Shown here: positions 6,884-13,658 of the stretch, piece by piece | Position numbering within the stretch: position 1 is the first letter of the stretch | How the letters are laid out: each line of letters opens with the position of its first letter | Assembly (NCBI GenBank): GCA_002398845.1 | Contig: DHBY01000050.1 | Span: 7,155-30,356, forward strand | Length of the DNA: 23,202 nucleotides | DNA from: Firmicutes bacterium UBA4916 | GTDB lineage: Bacteria; Bacillota; Clostridia; Tissierellales; Tepidimicrobiaceae | Direction of reading: 5' to 3' | The notes under the pieces: generated by a model | Seen by the model: the letters and a program-made list of their open reading frames with translations, nothing else | Told to the model about the DNA's origin: nothing | The model's database searches: none | Made by a program: the position numbers and the translations under genes

Positions 6884-7021
6884 TTATTTTATTTTCACAG
6901 GAAGGATTTGTACTAATCTCCAGCCTTCTTTAGCATATTTATCAATGATTTCATTATGATTTTCTAATTCTGATACAATAAATCCTTTTATAGCTAATTT
7001 TACACTTTTATATTGATACAT
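6884..7021 (-). CDS. Short DUF4177-like protein
   Basis: A 45-residue protein with an excellent ribosome binding site (AAGGAGG, 7 bases before the ATG). It reads MYQYKSVKLAIKGF, then an acidic amphipathic stretch, then IIDKYAKEGWRLVQILP. The (M)YxYK start and the HAKEGWRLVQ-type motif are the hallmarks of the small DUF4177 family, usually about 50-60 residues and of unknown function. This copy is slightly short at the C-terminus. The stretch between its stop and the promoter at 6766 holds no other gene. Confidence 0.7.
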   Translation of the reverse strand: MYQYKSVKLAIKGFIVSELENHNEIIDKYAKEGWRLVQILPVKIK

Positions 7022-7111
7022 AGGATTGCCTCCTTATTAATTATAGCAGTACACTTTTCTACCGATGTACATTTTGTAAAGGTTGCGACATAATTAAAGC
7101 CAAAATTATAC

Positions 7112-7606
7112 TTATAATCTCCACCAAAGGGTTTCTCCTTCTTTATACTGCTTAAATCCGCAACGCTCTAAAATCCTTTGAGAAGTCAAACCGTCTAAAT
7201 CAGTTTCAGCAATTACACTTTTAACACCATTTTGTTTTGATGCCCACTCACACATTGCTTTTACAGCTTCTGTCATATATCCATTGTGTTCAAACTCTTT
7301 ACCTAAACCATACCCAATCTCAACTTCACCATTTTCATTAGGAATATCTTTAAAATCCGCTGACCCTACTACAACCCTATCCTCCTTGCGAACTAAGAAA
7401 AAAAAGCTATGCCATAAATAGTTCTTAGGATCTTTTCGGGTTATTTCATACTGTCCCTTTACTATTTCAAGAAAAAATCCCTCCATTGATTCTGCTTTAT
7501 AGGAACAGTCTAACTCCTTTTCAAGTGAAATAATATCTTCAATCCATAGTTTTAATTGGTCCAAAGTTAACGGAATAAGCTTCAAGCGTTCAGTTTGTAT
7601 TATCAT
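7112..7606 (-). CDS. GNAT family N-acetyltransferase (RimJ/RimL-like)
   Basis: 164 residues. It starts MIIQTERLKLIPLTLDQL, the usual opening of the RimJ/RimL branch (Acetyltransf_3). GEVEIGYGLGKEFEHNGYMTEA (about 100-121) holds the acetyl-CoA binding segment, though the usual R/Q-x-x-G-x-G loop appears here as the less canonical EHNGYMTEA. TSQRILERCGFKQYKEG (about 140-156) is the conserved C-terminal helix and strand. It should acetylate an amino group of a protein or small molecule. The ATG start has GGGGGT upstream. A poorly conserved intergenic stretch separates it from the DUF4177-like gene downstream. Confidence 0.85.
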   Translation of the reverse strand: MIIQTERLKLIPLTLDQLKLWIEDIISLEKELDCSYKAESMEGFFLEIVKGQYEITRKDPKNYLWHSFFFLVRKEDRVVVGSADFKDIPNENGEVEIGYGLGKEFEHNGYMTEAVKAMCEWASKQNGVKSVIAETDLDGLTSQRILERCGFKQYKEGETLWWRL

Positions 7607-7681
7607 TTTGTTACCCCCATTACAAATTTCTATTTATTAAGTAATTTTACATTTTTCATATGTCTCATGAATCTATTTTTA

Positions 7682-8149
7682 TCAATTGGTTATTTCATAA
7701 ACATCCACTCTTTTAATAATACTATGCTGTTTAGCCCACCCTTGAATCTGGTCCACCCCTTCTTCTGATAAATCAAAGATAAATGTCTCATCACCATAAT
7801 GTTGACTTGAAAACAATAGTTTTTTACCATTGTATAAGTTAAGAGTAAACCATTTAATAAAACCTTCTTTAGATAAGAAATTTTTCTCCACTTCAATTTC
7901 AAAATCATTTGTTACTTTTCCTTGAAAAACAATTTCTCTAGTTTCTTTATTATCTATTTTTTTACCATACTTTATTCCTGATTCTATAGCTTCTTCATCG
8001 TCTGACCATACCCTTGTTTCAAAAGTATCTGCCTTATTAAGAGATTTCTTTACAAGATCAACCCACCATGAATAATCTGCAAAAATATAGGCCATATTTC
8101 CACTAGAAATTTCTTCTCTTTCAACCACAAACATTACATAATATGGCAT
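7682..8149 (-). CDS. Hypothetical protein
   Basis: 155 residues, not recognised. There is no signal peptide and no membrane segment. The composition is rich in charged and aromatic residues (for example DYSWWVDLVKKSLNKADTFE). The layout suggests an alpha/beta cytoplasmic protein: an N-terminal strand (YYVMFVVER), a mid-section of strands, and a C-terminal helix plus strand (GWAKQHSIIKRVDVYEI). The start is secure: GAGGTGA lies 3 bases before the ATG. It has its own promoter candidate at 8264-8292 and appears to be a single-gene unit. It is full of acidic residues but has no catalytic motif that I can name. Confidence 0.65.
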   Translation of the reverse strand: MPYYVMFVVEREEISSGNMAYIFADYSWWVDLVKKSLNKADTFETRVWSDDEEAIESGIKYGKKIDNKETREIVFQGKVTNDFEIEVEKNFLSKEGFIKWFTLNLYNGKKLLFSSQHYGDETFIFDLSEEGVDQIQGWAKQHSIIKRVDVYEITN

Positions 8150-8263
8150 AAACTCACCTCACAAAATATAAAGTAGTCTTTAAATGGATAAATAATATAT
8201 TGTTGTGCTTATTAAGCCTTCCATTTTTAATTTCTTGGACTAATCCCAAATTGCATTGTGCTA

Positions 8264-8292
8264 ATTTTACCATATCATATAATATCCTACAA
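8264..8292 (-). promoter_or_regulatory. Promoter candidate for the hypothetical gene at 7682-8149
   Basis: On the minus strand TTGTAG (8287-8292) is spaced 17 bases from TAAAAT (8264-8269), with a TGG extension before the -10. It is about 115 bases from the ATG. The 8150-8338 stretch otherwise shows nothing. Confidence 0.45.
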
Positions 8293-8338
8293 TAATTTTA
8301 CTAAAAGATTAGAGCATTCCATGAAAGGGCAAAAAAAT

Positions 8339-8381
8339 ATAACCTGCTTTTTTGGTGCCAGGCACCAAAAAAGCAAGTTAT
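8339..8381. repeat. Long palindromic repeat, copy B (GGTGCC-core family)
   Basis: 21-nt arms (8339-8359 and 8361-8381) around a central A at 8360, core GGTGCC A GGCACC. One position in the outer arm does not match (C against A). Arms read outward TTTTTT, GC, AACCTG or its partner. It lies between the promoter of the gene at 7682 and the terminator of a truncated gene. Confidence 0.85.
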
Positions 8382-8406
8382 TACCCATGCCCATCAAACT
8401 ATAAAA

Positions 8407-8440
8407 GAATAGTCAAATGCTAATATGCATTTGACTATTC
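8407..8440 (-). terminator. Terminator of the truncated minus-strand gene
   Basis: A perfect 14-bp stem (8407-8420 with 8427-8440, GAATAGTCAAATGC and its complement) with a 6-nt loop. Read on the minus strand it is followed by TTTTAT. It lies about 38 bases past the stop codon of the gene remnant at 8478-8551. Confidence 0.7.
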
Positions 8441-8477
8441 TCATTTCCAAATATTAGTTAAAAATTTAATAATATGT

Positions 8478-8551
8478 TATTCCTTTATTAAACTAGATTG
8501 ACCTTCAGGGGGAATCTCCGTTAACATATCAAGAACTTCTGATACAAGATT
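8478..8551 (-). pseudogene. 3' end of an unidentified gene
   Basis: 24 codons and a stop, reading NLVSEVLDMLTEIPPEGQSS and then LIKE. The coding look, the stop and the terminator behind it suggest the true end of a gene whose upstream part was lost. The frame meets a stop at 8552-8554, exactly where lactate permease sequence on the other strand begins, so a rearrangement junction lies near 8545-8555. I do not recognise the family. Confidence 0.4.
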
Positions 8552-8584
8552 TCAATGGTAAGCTTTTTATGTACACTTCCAATA
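8546..8584 (+). pseudogene. lldP: Lactate permease remnant, piece left of the IS element
   Basis: Thirteen codons reading KISMVSFLCTLPI. Joined to the piece at 10494, the frame runs on as VIFAAKKGFLMPKKVW with no gap, giving a continuous membrane segment and the cytoplasmic loop typical of LldP/LctP permeases. An in-frame stop at 8540-8542 and unrelated sequence beyond show that the N-terminal half is missing. It is short, and the call depends on the in-frame reconstruction. Confidence 0.6.
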
Positions 8585-8800
8585 CTGAAACTCCCATAGC
8601 TAAAGCCAATGGGGTTCTTAGGTACTATAAAGACTTTTTTAATACTCTCATTGCGAGACACAATTACAACATATTAAAACTATCTATTTTCCCTAAGACT
8701 TTCACTAGCTATGCACGTTTAATAAACCACATTAACGCTAGCATAAGGCTCGTTTCAAAACCCTTTATCTTAAAATTTATATTCCCATACTACTTAAAAG
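8585..8800 (-). ncRNA. Predicted omega RNA (reRNA) of TnpB, with its guide starting at 8584
   Basis: Downstream of tnpB the minus strand has several complementary segments. One structure pairs CTAGC/GCTAG arms within 8705-8742 around an inner GTTAAT/ATTAAAC stem. A terminal hairpin CCCAT...ATGGG with a TTTA loop (8593-8613) resembles the 3' hairpin of known TnpB omega RNAs. The scaffold should end at the element boundary (8585), and the flanking host sequence from 8584 downward (TATTGGAAGTGTACAT on the minus strand) would act as the guide. The 5' end is not visible and probably lies within or near the tnpB 3' end; 8800 is approximate. Confidence 0.55.
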
Positions 8801-10234
8801 TTTTCTATTACTGTTTTTAATTCTTTCTATTTCTCTATCATGGAGTATCTTAAAATTATCAAAAGTTTTAAAGCATAAATCTCTATCTATTTCTTTTAAA
8901 TTATCCTTAACATTCATAATTAAAAATGATGAGTATAAATCTCTTTGTATTTTATAATCATTAAAATCATTCCATCTTTCATTTAAGTCCTTTTTAATGT
9001 ATTTATTTTCTATATGATTAAATTGGCTTGCTTTTACCGAAGTTGTATCTATTTTATATAATTTTTGTCCATTAAATTTTAATTTATTATCTAATATAGT
9101 TAAAAACATGCTTGGTGCTTTATTTGACAGGGACTTACCAAATCGTTTCTTTTTATTGTATTTGCCCGTTTTTTCATTAATAGTGGTTTCCTTTGCTTTA
9201 GCTTGAAGTCCTTTATAATTCATAGTTTCAACATATATATTATCTCCTAGGCTTAATATATAATTAGCTAGTTTTTCATGATTTTCTTTTCTTATATCTC
9301 TTTGTTTTCTTTGTATCTCTTTTAATTTATTTTGAGTTTTTATATATCTATTGGATTTAATCCACCTATCTCTATTTCCTCGTTTGATGGTTCCATCTTT
9401 GTTGTATTTATTAGGATTATTGGCTCGTCTTTGTCTATCTAATTTTCTTAATAATATTCTTTTTTCTTTTTCTATATTATCAATTTCTGGAGCTAATTCT
9501 AATAATTTTACATTAGAATTACTTGAAATAGCTATTGTCTGAGTTCCTATATCTATGCCTACCCTGCCTTCTCCTATGGGGTTTTTAATTTTACCAGTTT
9601 TCTTATTTATTTTTATAGGGGGAACTCCTTCTAATATAATTTGTATATAGTATTTATATTTTCCCTTTATAAATCTTCTTAGTACTCTTGAATATTTAAT
9701 CCTATTTTCTAAGGCCAATTGGACATATTCATCATCTTTCCTTATGATTACTGGTATTTCTAAGTTATTCCATACTAGTTTACTATCCTGAAATTTAATT
9801 CCTGTTCCATTGCTTTTGCCTTCTAGGCTATTTAATTCACCATATTTTTTGAAATATACTTTTTTAGATTCATGAAACATATATTTTTCAAAAGCCCTAA
9901 ATACTCTAGTTGCTATTTTTTGTGCTGTAAAACTGTCTATGTTTTTCTTGAAATGATGTTGTATGGGGGCTACAAATGCATGAAGTGAATATTCTGTCAA
10001 ACCATATTTTTTATTTAGTTCTTGAAACTTTTTATTCCGATCTTTTCCCTTTGGCATGTTGACAATTTTTTTATATTCTTTACTTTGAGTCATAGTATTA
10101 TATCTTTTAAATAGTTCTCCTAAACAGGCATTATATATTTGTCTGCCTATATTAAATCTCTTATCTAATATGTCTTCTTGCCATTTTTCTGTTTTTAATT
10201 CTAAGGTTAAAACAAAGTTTGATATTGTATTCAC
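8777..10234 (-). CDS. tnpB: TnpB/OrfB-type RNA-guided nuclease of an IS605-family element, without the zinc ribbon
   Basis: 485 residues. The RuvC-like catalytic residues are all present: Asp228 in GRVGIDIGTQTIA, Glu336 in NIYVETMNYKGLQ, and Asp432 in IQRDLYSSFLIMNV. Between them lies the long basic helical bridge (about 255-320). In standard TnpB a Cys4 zinc ribbon sits between the second and third RuvC motifs. Here that region reads KASQFNHIENKYIKKDLNER and contains no cysteine; the protein has only Cys37 and Cys454. TnpB proteins cut DNA next to a short motif under RNA guidance and help keep the element at its donor site. The start is the GTG at 10234, right after the tnpA remnant's stop; an AGAGGTG site could instead serve an ATA a few codons in. 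Confidence 0.88.
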   Translation of the reverse strand: MNTISNFVLTLELKTEKWQEDILDKRFNIGRQIYNACLGELFKRYNTMTQSKEYKKIVNMPKGKDRNKKFQELNKKYGLTEYSLHAFVAPIQHHFKKNIDSFTAQKIATRVFRAFEKYMFHESKKVYFKKYGELNSLEGKSNGTGIKFQDSKLVWNNLEIPVIIRKDDEYVQLALENRIKYSRVLRRFIKGKYKYYIQIILEGVPPIKINKKTGKIKNPIGEGRVGIDIGTQTIAISSNSNVKLLELAPEIDNIEKEKRILLRKLDRQRRANNPNKYNKDGTIKRGNRDRWIKSNRYIKTQNKLKEIQRKQRDIRKENHEKLANYILSLGDNIYVETMNYKGLQAKAKETTINEKTGKYNKKKRFGKSLSNKAPSMFLTILDNKLKFNGQKLYKIDTTSVKASQFNHIENKYIKKDLNERWNDFNDYKIQRDLYSSFLIMNVKDNLKEIDRDLCFKTFDNFKILHDREIERIKNSNRKLLSSMGI

Positions 10235-10247
10235 CTCTCGATTAATA

Positions 10248-10360
10248 TCATTTTCTTTGGCTTTCTACATATTTTTTAATTGTTTCACTAGATACATTCC
10301 CGACAAATGATAATTAATTAATGATACTGTTGTTTTCGTTTTTCTATATTTGTTTTCCAT
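10248..10360 (-). pseudogene. tnpA: IS200/IS605 Y1 transposase remnant with internal deletion
   Basis: From the ATG at 10360 the sequence reads MENKYRKTKTTVSLINYH, a typical start of an IS200-type TnpA. It then jumps, with a frame change, to VGNVSSETIKKYVESQRK and a stop at 10248-10250, a typical TnpA C-terminus. About 100 residues in between are missing, including the HUH motif and presumably the catalytic tyrosine. The remnant stands immediately before tnpB, the normal order in these elements. Confidence 0.8.
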
Positions 10361-10443
10361 ATGTATATCATATCATAACTTGGCATATACTTACAGGCTA
10401 TACATACACAAAATTAATACTATTTTATTTAACATTTTATACT

Positions 10444-10487
10444 TGGGCTATCCATCCCACACCTAAAAGGGTGGGATGGATAGCCCA
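10444..10487. repeat. Left-end hairpin of the IS element
   Basis: A perfect 17-bp inverted repeat (10444-10460 with 10471-10487, TGGGCTATCCATCCCAC and its complement) with a 10-nt loop. It lies six bases inside the predicted left end, where TnpA of this family binds a subterminal hairpin. The ATG at 10476 falls inside this hairpin and is not a gene start. Confidence 0.75.
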
Positions 10488-10493
10488 GGATTT

Positions 10494-11420
10494 GTAATAT
10501 TCGCCGCAAAAAAAGGATTTTTGATGCCCAAGAAAGTTTGGACATTTGATGGCGTTGAGGAGTGGGGAGACAAAACATGGATGTCTAACCAAGTAACAAC
10601 TGCTCCCAAGGATAATGGAATGAGTGCATTAAAAGCATGGACACCATACATTATCATTGCATTATTGCTTGTCATCAGCAGAATTTCTTTCTTTGGTGTA
10701 AAAGATATTCTAACGAATGAACCTTTTATTTTGCATATTAACAATATATTAGGTTACAAGGGTGTAGATTGGGCATTTAAGTATCTTTGGAACCCTGGAG
10801 TTATGCCATTTGCTATCATAGCGATTTTAACAATGTTTATCCATAGAATGAATAAACAGGAAATAACTACAGCATTCAAAGATTCGATAAATCAAGTTTC
10901 AGGCGCAGCGGTTGCGTTGTTTTTCGGTGTTGCCATGGTTAACATTTATCGTTATACATGCAGTCCAGCTATTGGAGCAGCCATAGCTGATGCAAGCTTT
11001 ACAGGAGAATTTACTGCTACAAATAGCAGTATGTTATATGCTATGGCGAAGGCTTTTGCAAATGTCTTTAAGGGTGCATACTTTATCGTTGCTCCGCTAG
11101 TTGGTGTTCTTGGTGCCTTTATGTCAGGTTCATGCACAGTTTCTAATACTTTGTTCGCTGCACTTCAGTTTGAGACTGCTTCTCTTCTTGTTATGCCTCA
11201 GGTTCTTATTGTGGCACTTCAAAATATGGGAGGCGCAATTGGAAACATGATCTGCGTTAACAACGTAGTTGCAGTTTGTGCTACAACCGGGACTATGGGA
11301 AATGAGGGCAAGATTATCAGAACAAATATTTTCCCATGTCTTATCTACTGTGCCATAGTAGCTTTAGTTGTGGGTATTCTATTATTTGCTGGATTTAACC
11401 CTATGCCAGAAATACTTTAA
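10494..11420 (+). pseudogene. lldP: L-lactate permease, C-terminal part interrupted by the IS element
   Basis: The 308 codons from VIFAAKKGFLMPKKVW onward match the C-terminal part of LldP/LctP lactate permeases (about 550 residues in full). The membrane start ALKAWTPYIIIALLLVISRI, the APLVGVLGAFMSGSCTVSNT segment and LFAALQFETASLLVMPQVLI correspond to well-conserved family regions. About six more membrane segments are visible. The N-terminal half (about 220 residues) is absent: a short piece survives left of the IS element at 8546-8584 and the rest was lost earlier. An open frame from 10476 adds a few residues that come from the element. No ribosome binding site precedes it, so a working symporter is unlikely. 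The gene would have imported L-lactate with protons. Confidence 0.82.
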
Positions 11421-11472
11421 AAATGATTTTATTATATATGTATATTAAATAATTTCAATTGTAATATTTTAT

Positions 11473-11513
11473 AAAAGGATGGTGACTTCAACAGTTACCA
11501 CCCTTTTATTTCT
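11473..11513 (+). terminator. Terminator after the lactate permease remnant
   Basis: 14-bp stem between AAAAGGATGGTGAC (11473-11486) and GTTACCACCCTTTT (11494-11507), with one A-C mismatch, one G-U pair and a 7-nt loop. It is followed by ATTTCT. It begins 52 bases after the stop. Confidence 0.75.
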
Positions 11514-11571
11514 CCTATCTTAAATAAAATTGAATTTAATCTACAATACATATCCCCAATAATAGTCCATG

Positions 11572-11580
11572 TGGTATAAT
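11572..11580 (+). promoter_or_regulatory. Extended -10 promoter candidate upstream of pckG
   Basis: TGGTATAAT (11572-11580) is a full extended -10 element. No good -35 hexamer lies 17 bases upstream. It would give a leader of about 135 bases that includes the inverted repeat at 11640-11673. Confidence 0.5.
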
Positions 11581-11639
11581 ATGGGCAAAAAAATATAATT
11601 ATAGGGGATTTAATTTAGTCTAATTTATGTTAATATATT

Positions 11640-11673
11640 ATACATAATAATGAAAATATTTATTATTATGTAT
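11640..11673 (+). repeat. AT-rich inverted repeat in the pckG leader
   Basis: A perfect 12-bp inverted repeat (ATACATAATAAT at 11640-11651 and its complement at 11662-11673) with a 10-nt spacer, 48 bases before the pckG start codon and outside the coding region. It could be an operator for a dimeric regulator or a leader hairpin. No protein is identified. Confidence 0.55.
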
Positions 11674-11720
11674 GACCTATTATTCTATTTAGTATACTTA
11701 AATTGGAGAGGAGCAAGTAA

Positions 11721-13523
11721 ATGATTAGCAAAATGACTACCAATCAGAAATTATTAAATTGGGTAAAGGAAATGGCAGATATGTGTCAACCTAATGAAAT
11801 TTATTGGTGTGATGGTTCAGAGGAGGAAAATCATCGTCTTTTAGAGGAAATGGTTGACAGCGGTGTAGCCATAAAATTAAACCCTAAGAAAAAACCAGGT
11901 TGCTATCTTTTTCGCAGTGACCCATCAGATGTAGCTCGTGTTGAAAACAGAACTTTCATAGCTTCCAAAAATCAAGAAGATGCAGGTCCCACAAATAATT
12001 GGGTTGATCCTGTAGAATTAAAGAATACTATGAAAGAGCTTTATAGAGGTTGTATGAAAGGTAGAACAATGTATATTATTCCATTTTCAATGGGGCCTAT
12101 AGGTTCTCCAGCTTCTAAAATTGGAGTAGAATTAACCGATAGCCCATATGTTGTGGTTAATATGCGTATTATGACTCGTATGGGTAAAGAAGTACTTGAT
12201 GCCCTTGGAGATGGAGAATTTGTACCTTGCCTACATTCAGTAGGTGCTCCATTAACTGAAGGAAAAAAAGATTCTACTTGGCCCTGTGCTCCTATTGAAA
12301 AAAAATATATAAGTCATTTTCCAGAAGAAAGAACAATATGGTCTTATGGCTCTGGTTATGGTGGAAATGCACTTTTAGGAAAAAAATGCTTTGCACTACG
12401 TATTGCATCTGTTCAGGCCAGGGATGAAGGCTGGCTAGCTGAGCATATGCTAATTCTTAAAATAACAAATCCAGAGGGGAATGTAAAATATATTACTGGT
12501 GCCTTTCCAAGTGCCTGTGGTAAAACTAATCTTTCTATGCTAATACCTACTATTCCTGGATGGAAAATCGAAACCATTGGTGATGATATTGCATGGATGA
12601 AATTTGGTGAGGATGGACGTCTATATGCCATTAACCCTGAAGCTGGTTTCTTTGGCGTTGCCCCAGGAACTTCTATAAAATCCAATCCCAATGCAATGAA
12701 CAGCATAGAAAAAAATACTATTTATACAAATGTTGCATTGACTGATGATGGAGATACTTGGTGGGAAGGTATTGGCTATGATGCACCTAATCACCTAATT
12801 GATTGGCAAGGCAATGACTGGAATCCAAATAGTAATGGGCCAGCATCCCATCCAAATGCTAGATTTACAGCTCCTGCAAAGCAATGCCCAGTAATAGCAC
12901 CTGAATGGGAAGACCCTAAAGGAGTACCTATATCTGCAATATTAATCGGTGGACGCAGACCAAATACTATTCCCCTAGTCTATGAAAGTTTTGATTGGGC
13001 ACATGGAGTATTTATGGGTTCCATTATGGGCTCTGAAATTACAGCGGCTACCATATCTAATGATATCGGCAAAGTGCGCCGCGATCCATTTGCTATGTTG
13101 CCCTTCTGTGGCTATCATATGGGGGACTATTTACAACATTGGTTAGATATTGAAAAGAAGACAAGCCCTAATAATTTGCCTAGAGTCTTTTGTGTTAACT
13201 GGTTTCGTAAAGATGAAAATGGTCACTGGCTATGGCCTGGATTTGGAGAAAATAGTCGTGTATTAAAATGGATATTTGAAAGAGTTTCAGGTGAAGGTGA
13301 AGCAGTTAAAACCCCTATAGGCTATATGCCTACTCTAAATGCCATTGATACTAATGGGCTTAATATAGGTGAATCTAATATGAAAAAATTGCTTAGTGTT
13401 GAAAAAGATGAATGGCTAGAAGAAGTTGCCTCTATAAAGAAAGATTACAAAAAATACGGTGATAAATTACCTAAGGAATTAGAAAGACAAGTTACAGCTT
13501 TAGAAAAACGTTTTAGGGGATAA
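11721..13523 (+). CDS. pckG: Phosphoenolpyruvate carboxykinase (GTP)
   Basis: 600 residues, full length for the GTP-dependent family. It interconverts oxaloacetate plus GTP and phosphoenolpyruvate plus CO2 plus GDP in the cytoplasm, at the node between the TCA-cycle acids and gluconeogenesis or fermentation. Key motifs are present: GYGGNALLGKK (212-222, catalytic lysine), the P-loop FPSACGKTN (262-270, with the hyper-reactive Cys266 of GTP-type enzymes), GDDIAWM (287-293, metal-binding aspartates) and the later RRPNTIPLVYESFDWAHGVF. The ATP-type (pckA) P-loop is different, so the GTP call is firm. GGAGAGGAG precedes the ATG. It is a single-gene unit with its own leader and terminator. Confidence 0.97.
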   Translation: MISKMTTNQKLLNWVKEMADMCQPNEIYWCDGSEEENHRLLEEMVDSGVAIKLNPKKKPGCYLFRSDPSDVARVENRTFIASKNQEDAGPTNNWVDPVELKNTMKELYRGCMKGRTMYIIPFSMGPIGSPASKIGVELTDSPYVVVNMRIMTRMGKEVLDALGDGEFVPCLHSVGAPLTEGKKDSTWPCAPIEKKYISHFPEERTIWSYGSGYGGNALLGKKCFALRIASVQARDEGWLAEHMLILKITNPEGNVKYITGAFPSACGKTNLSMLIPTIPGWKIETIGDDIAWMKFGEDGRLYAINPEAGFFGVAPGTSIKSNPNAMNSIEKNTIYTNVALTDDGDTWWEGIGYDAPNHLIDWQGNDWNPNSNGPASHPNARFTAPAKQCPVIAPEWEDPKGVPISAILIGGRRPNTIPLVYESFDWAHGVFMGSIMGSEITAATISNDIGKVRRDPFAMLPFCGYHMGDYLQHWLDIEKKTSPNNLPRVFCVNWFRKDENGHWLWPGFGENSRVLKWIFERVSGEGEAVKTPIGYMPTLNAIDTNGLNIGESNMKKLLSVEKDEWLEEVASIKKDYKKYGDKLPKELERQVTALEKRFRG

Positions 13524-13562
13524 ATTTATATATAATTTATAGTAAAATTATCTAAAGTTATT

Positions 13563-13592
13563 AGGCTACTGAAAATCAGTAGCCTTTCCTTA
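13563..13592 (+). terminator. Terminator of pckG
   Basis: A 9-bp perfect stem AGGCTACTG (13563-13571) with CAGTAGCCT (13577-13585), 5-nt loop, followed by TTCCTTAATT. It lies between convergent pckG and the isomerase-like gene. Confidence 0.8.
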
Positions 13593-13658
13593 ATTAAAAA
13601 TCTTTAATATCCTATTCTTTACGAGAATCAATCCAGCCATAATTTGTTTTATAAAATC

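Larger units (their letters stand above)
8585..10493 (-). mobile_element. IS200/IS605-family insertion element (tnpA degraded, tnpB intact) inserted in lldP
   Basis: Read on the minus strand, the element runs from a left end with a 17-bp hairpin (10444-10487), through a remnant of tnpA and an intact tnpB, to a right end with a short hairpin (8593-8613). The ends at 10493 and 8585 are set by reconstruction: removing this 1909-bp segment restores the reading frame of a lactate permease without loss or gain of a base. That is as expected for this family, which makes no target duplication. The sequence just 5' of the left end is TTAC on the minus strand (10494-10497), the same tetranucleotide used by IS608. 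The element probably cannot move on its own because tnpA is broken, but could be mobilised in trans. Confidence 0.75.

Noticed and set aside
8569..8820. 83-codon plus-strand frame across the right end of the IS element
   Set aside because: It is antisense to the tnpB 3' end and the predicted omega RNA, and its start lies in host lldP sequence; no family features.
10476..10493. ATG at 10476 as the start of the lactate permease gene
   Set aside because: It lies inside the left-end hairpin of the IS element, has no ribosome site, and the codons up to 10493 do not belong to the permease.
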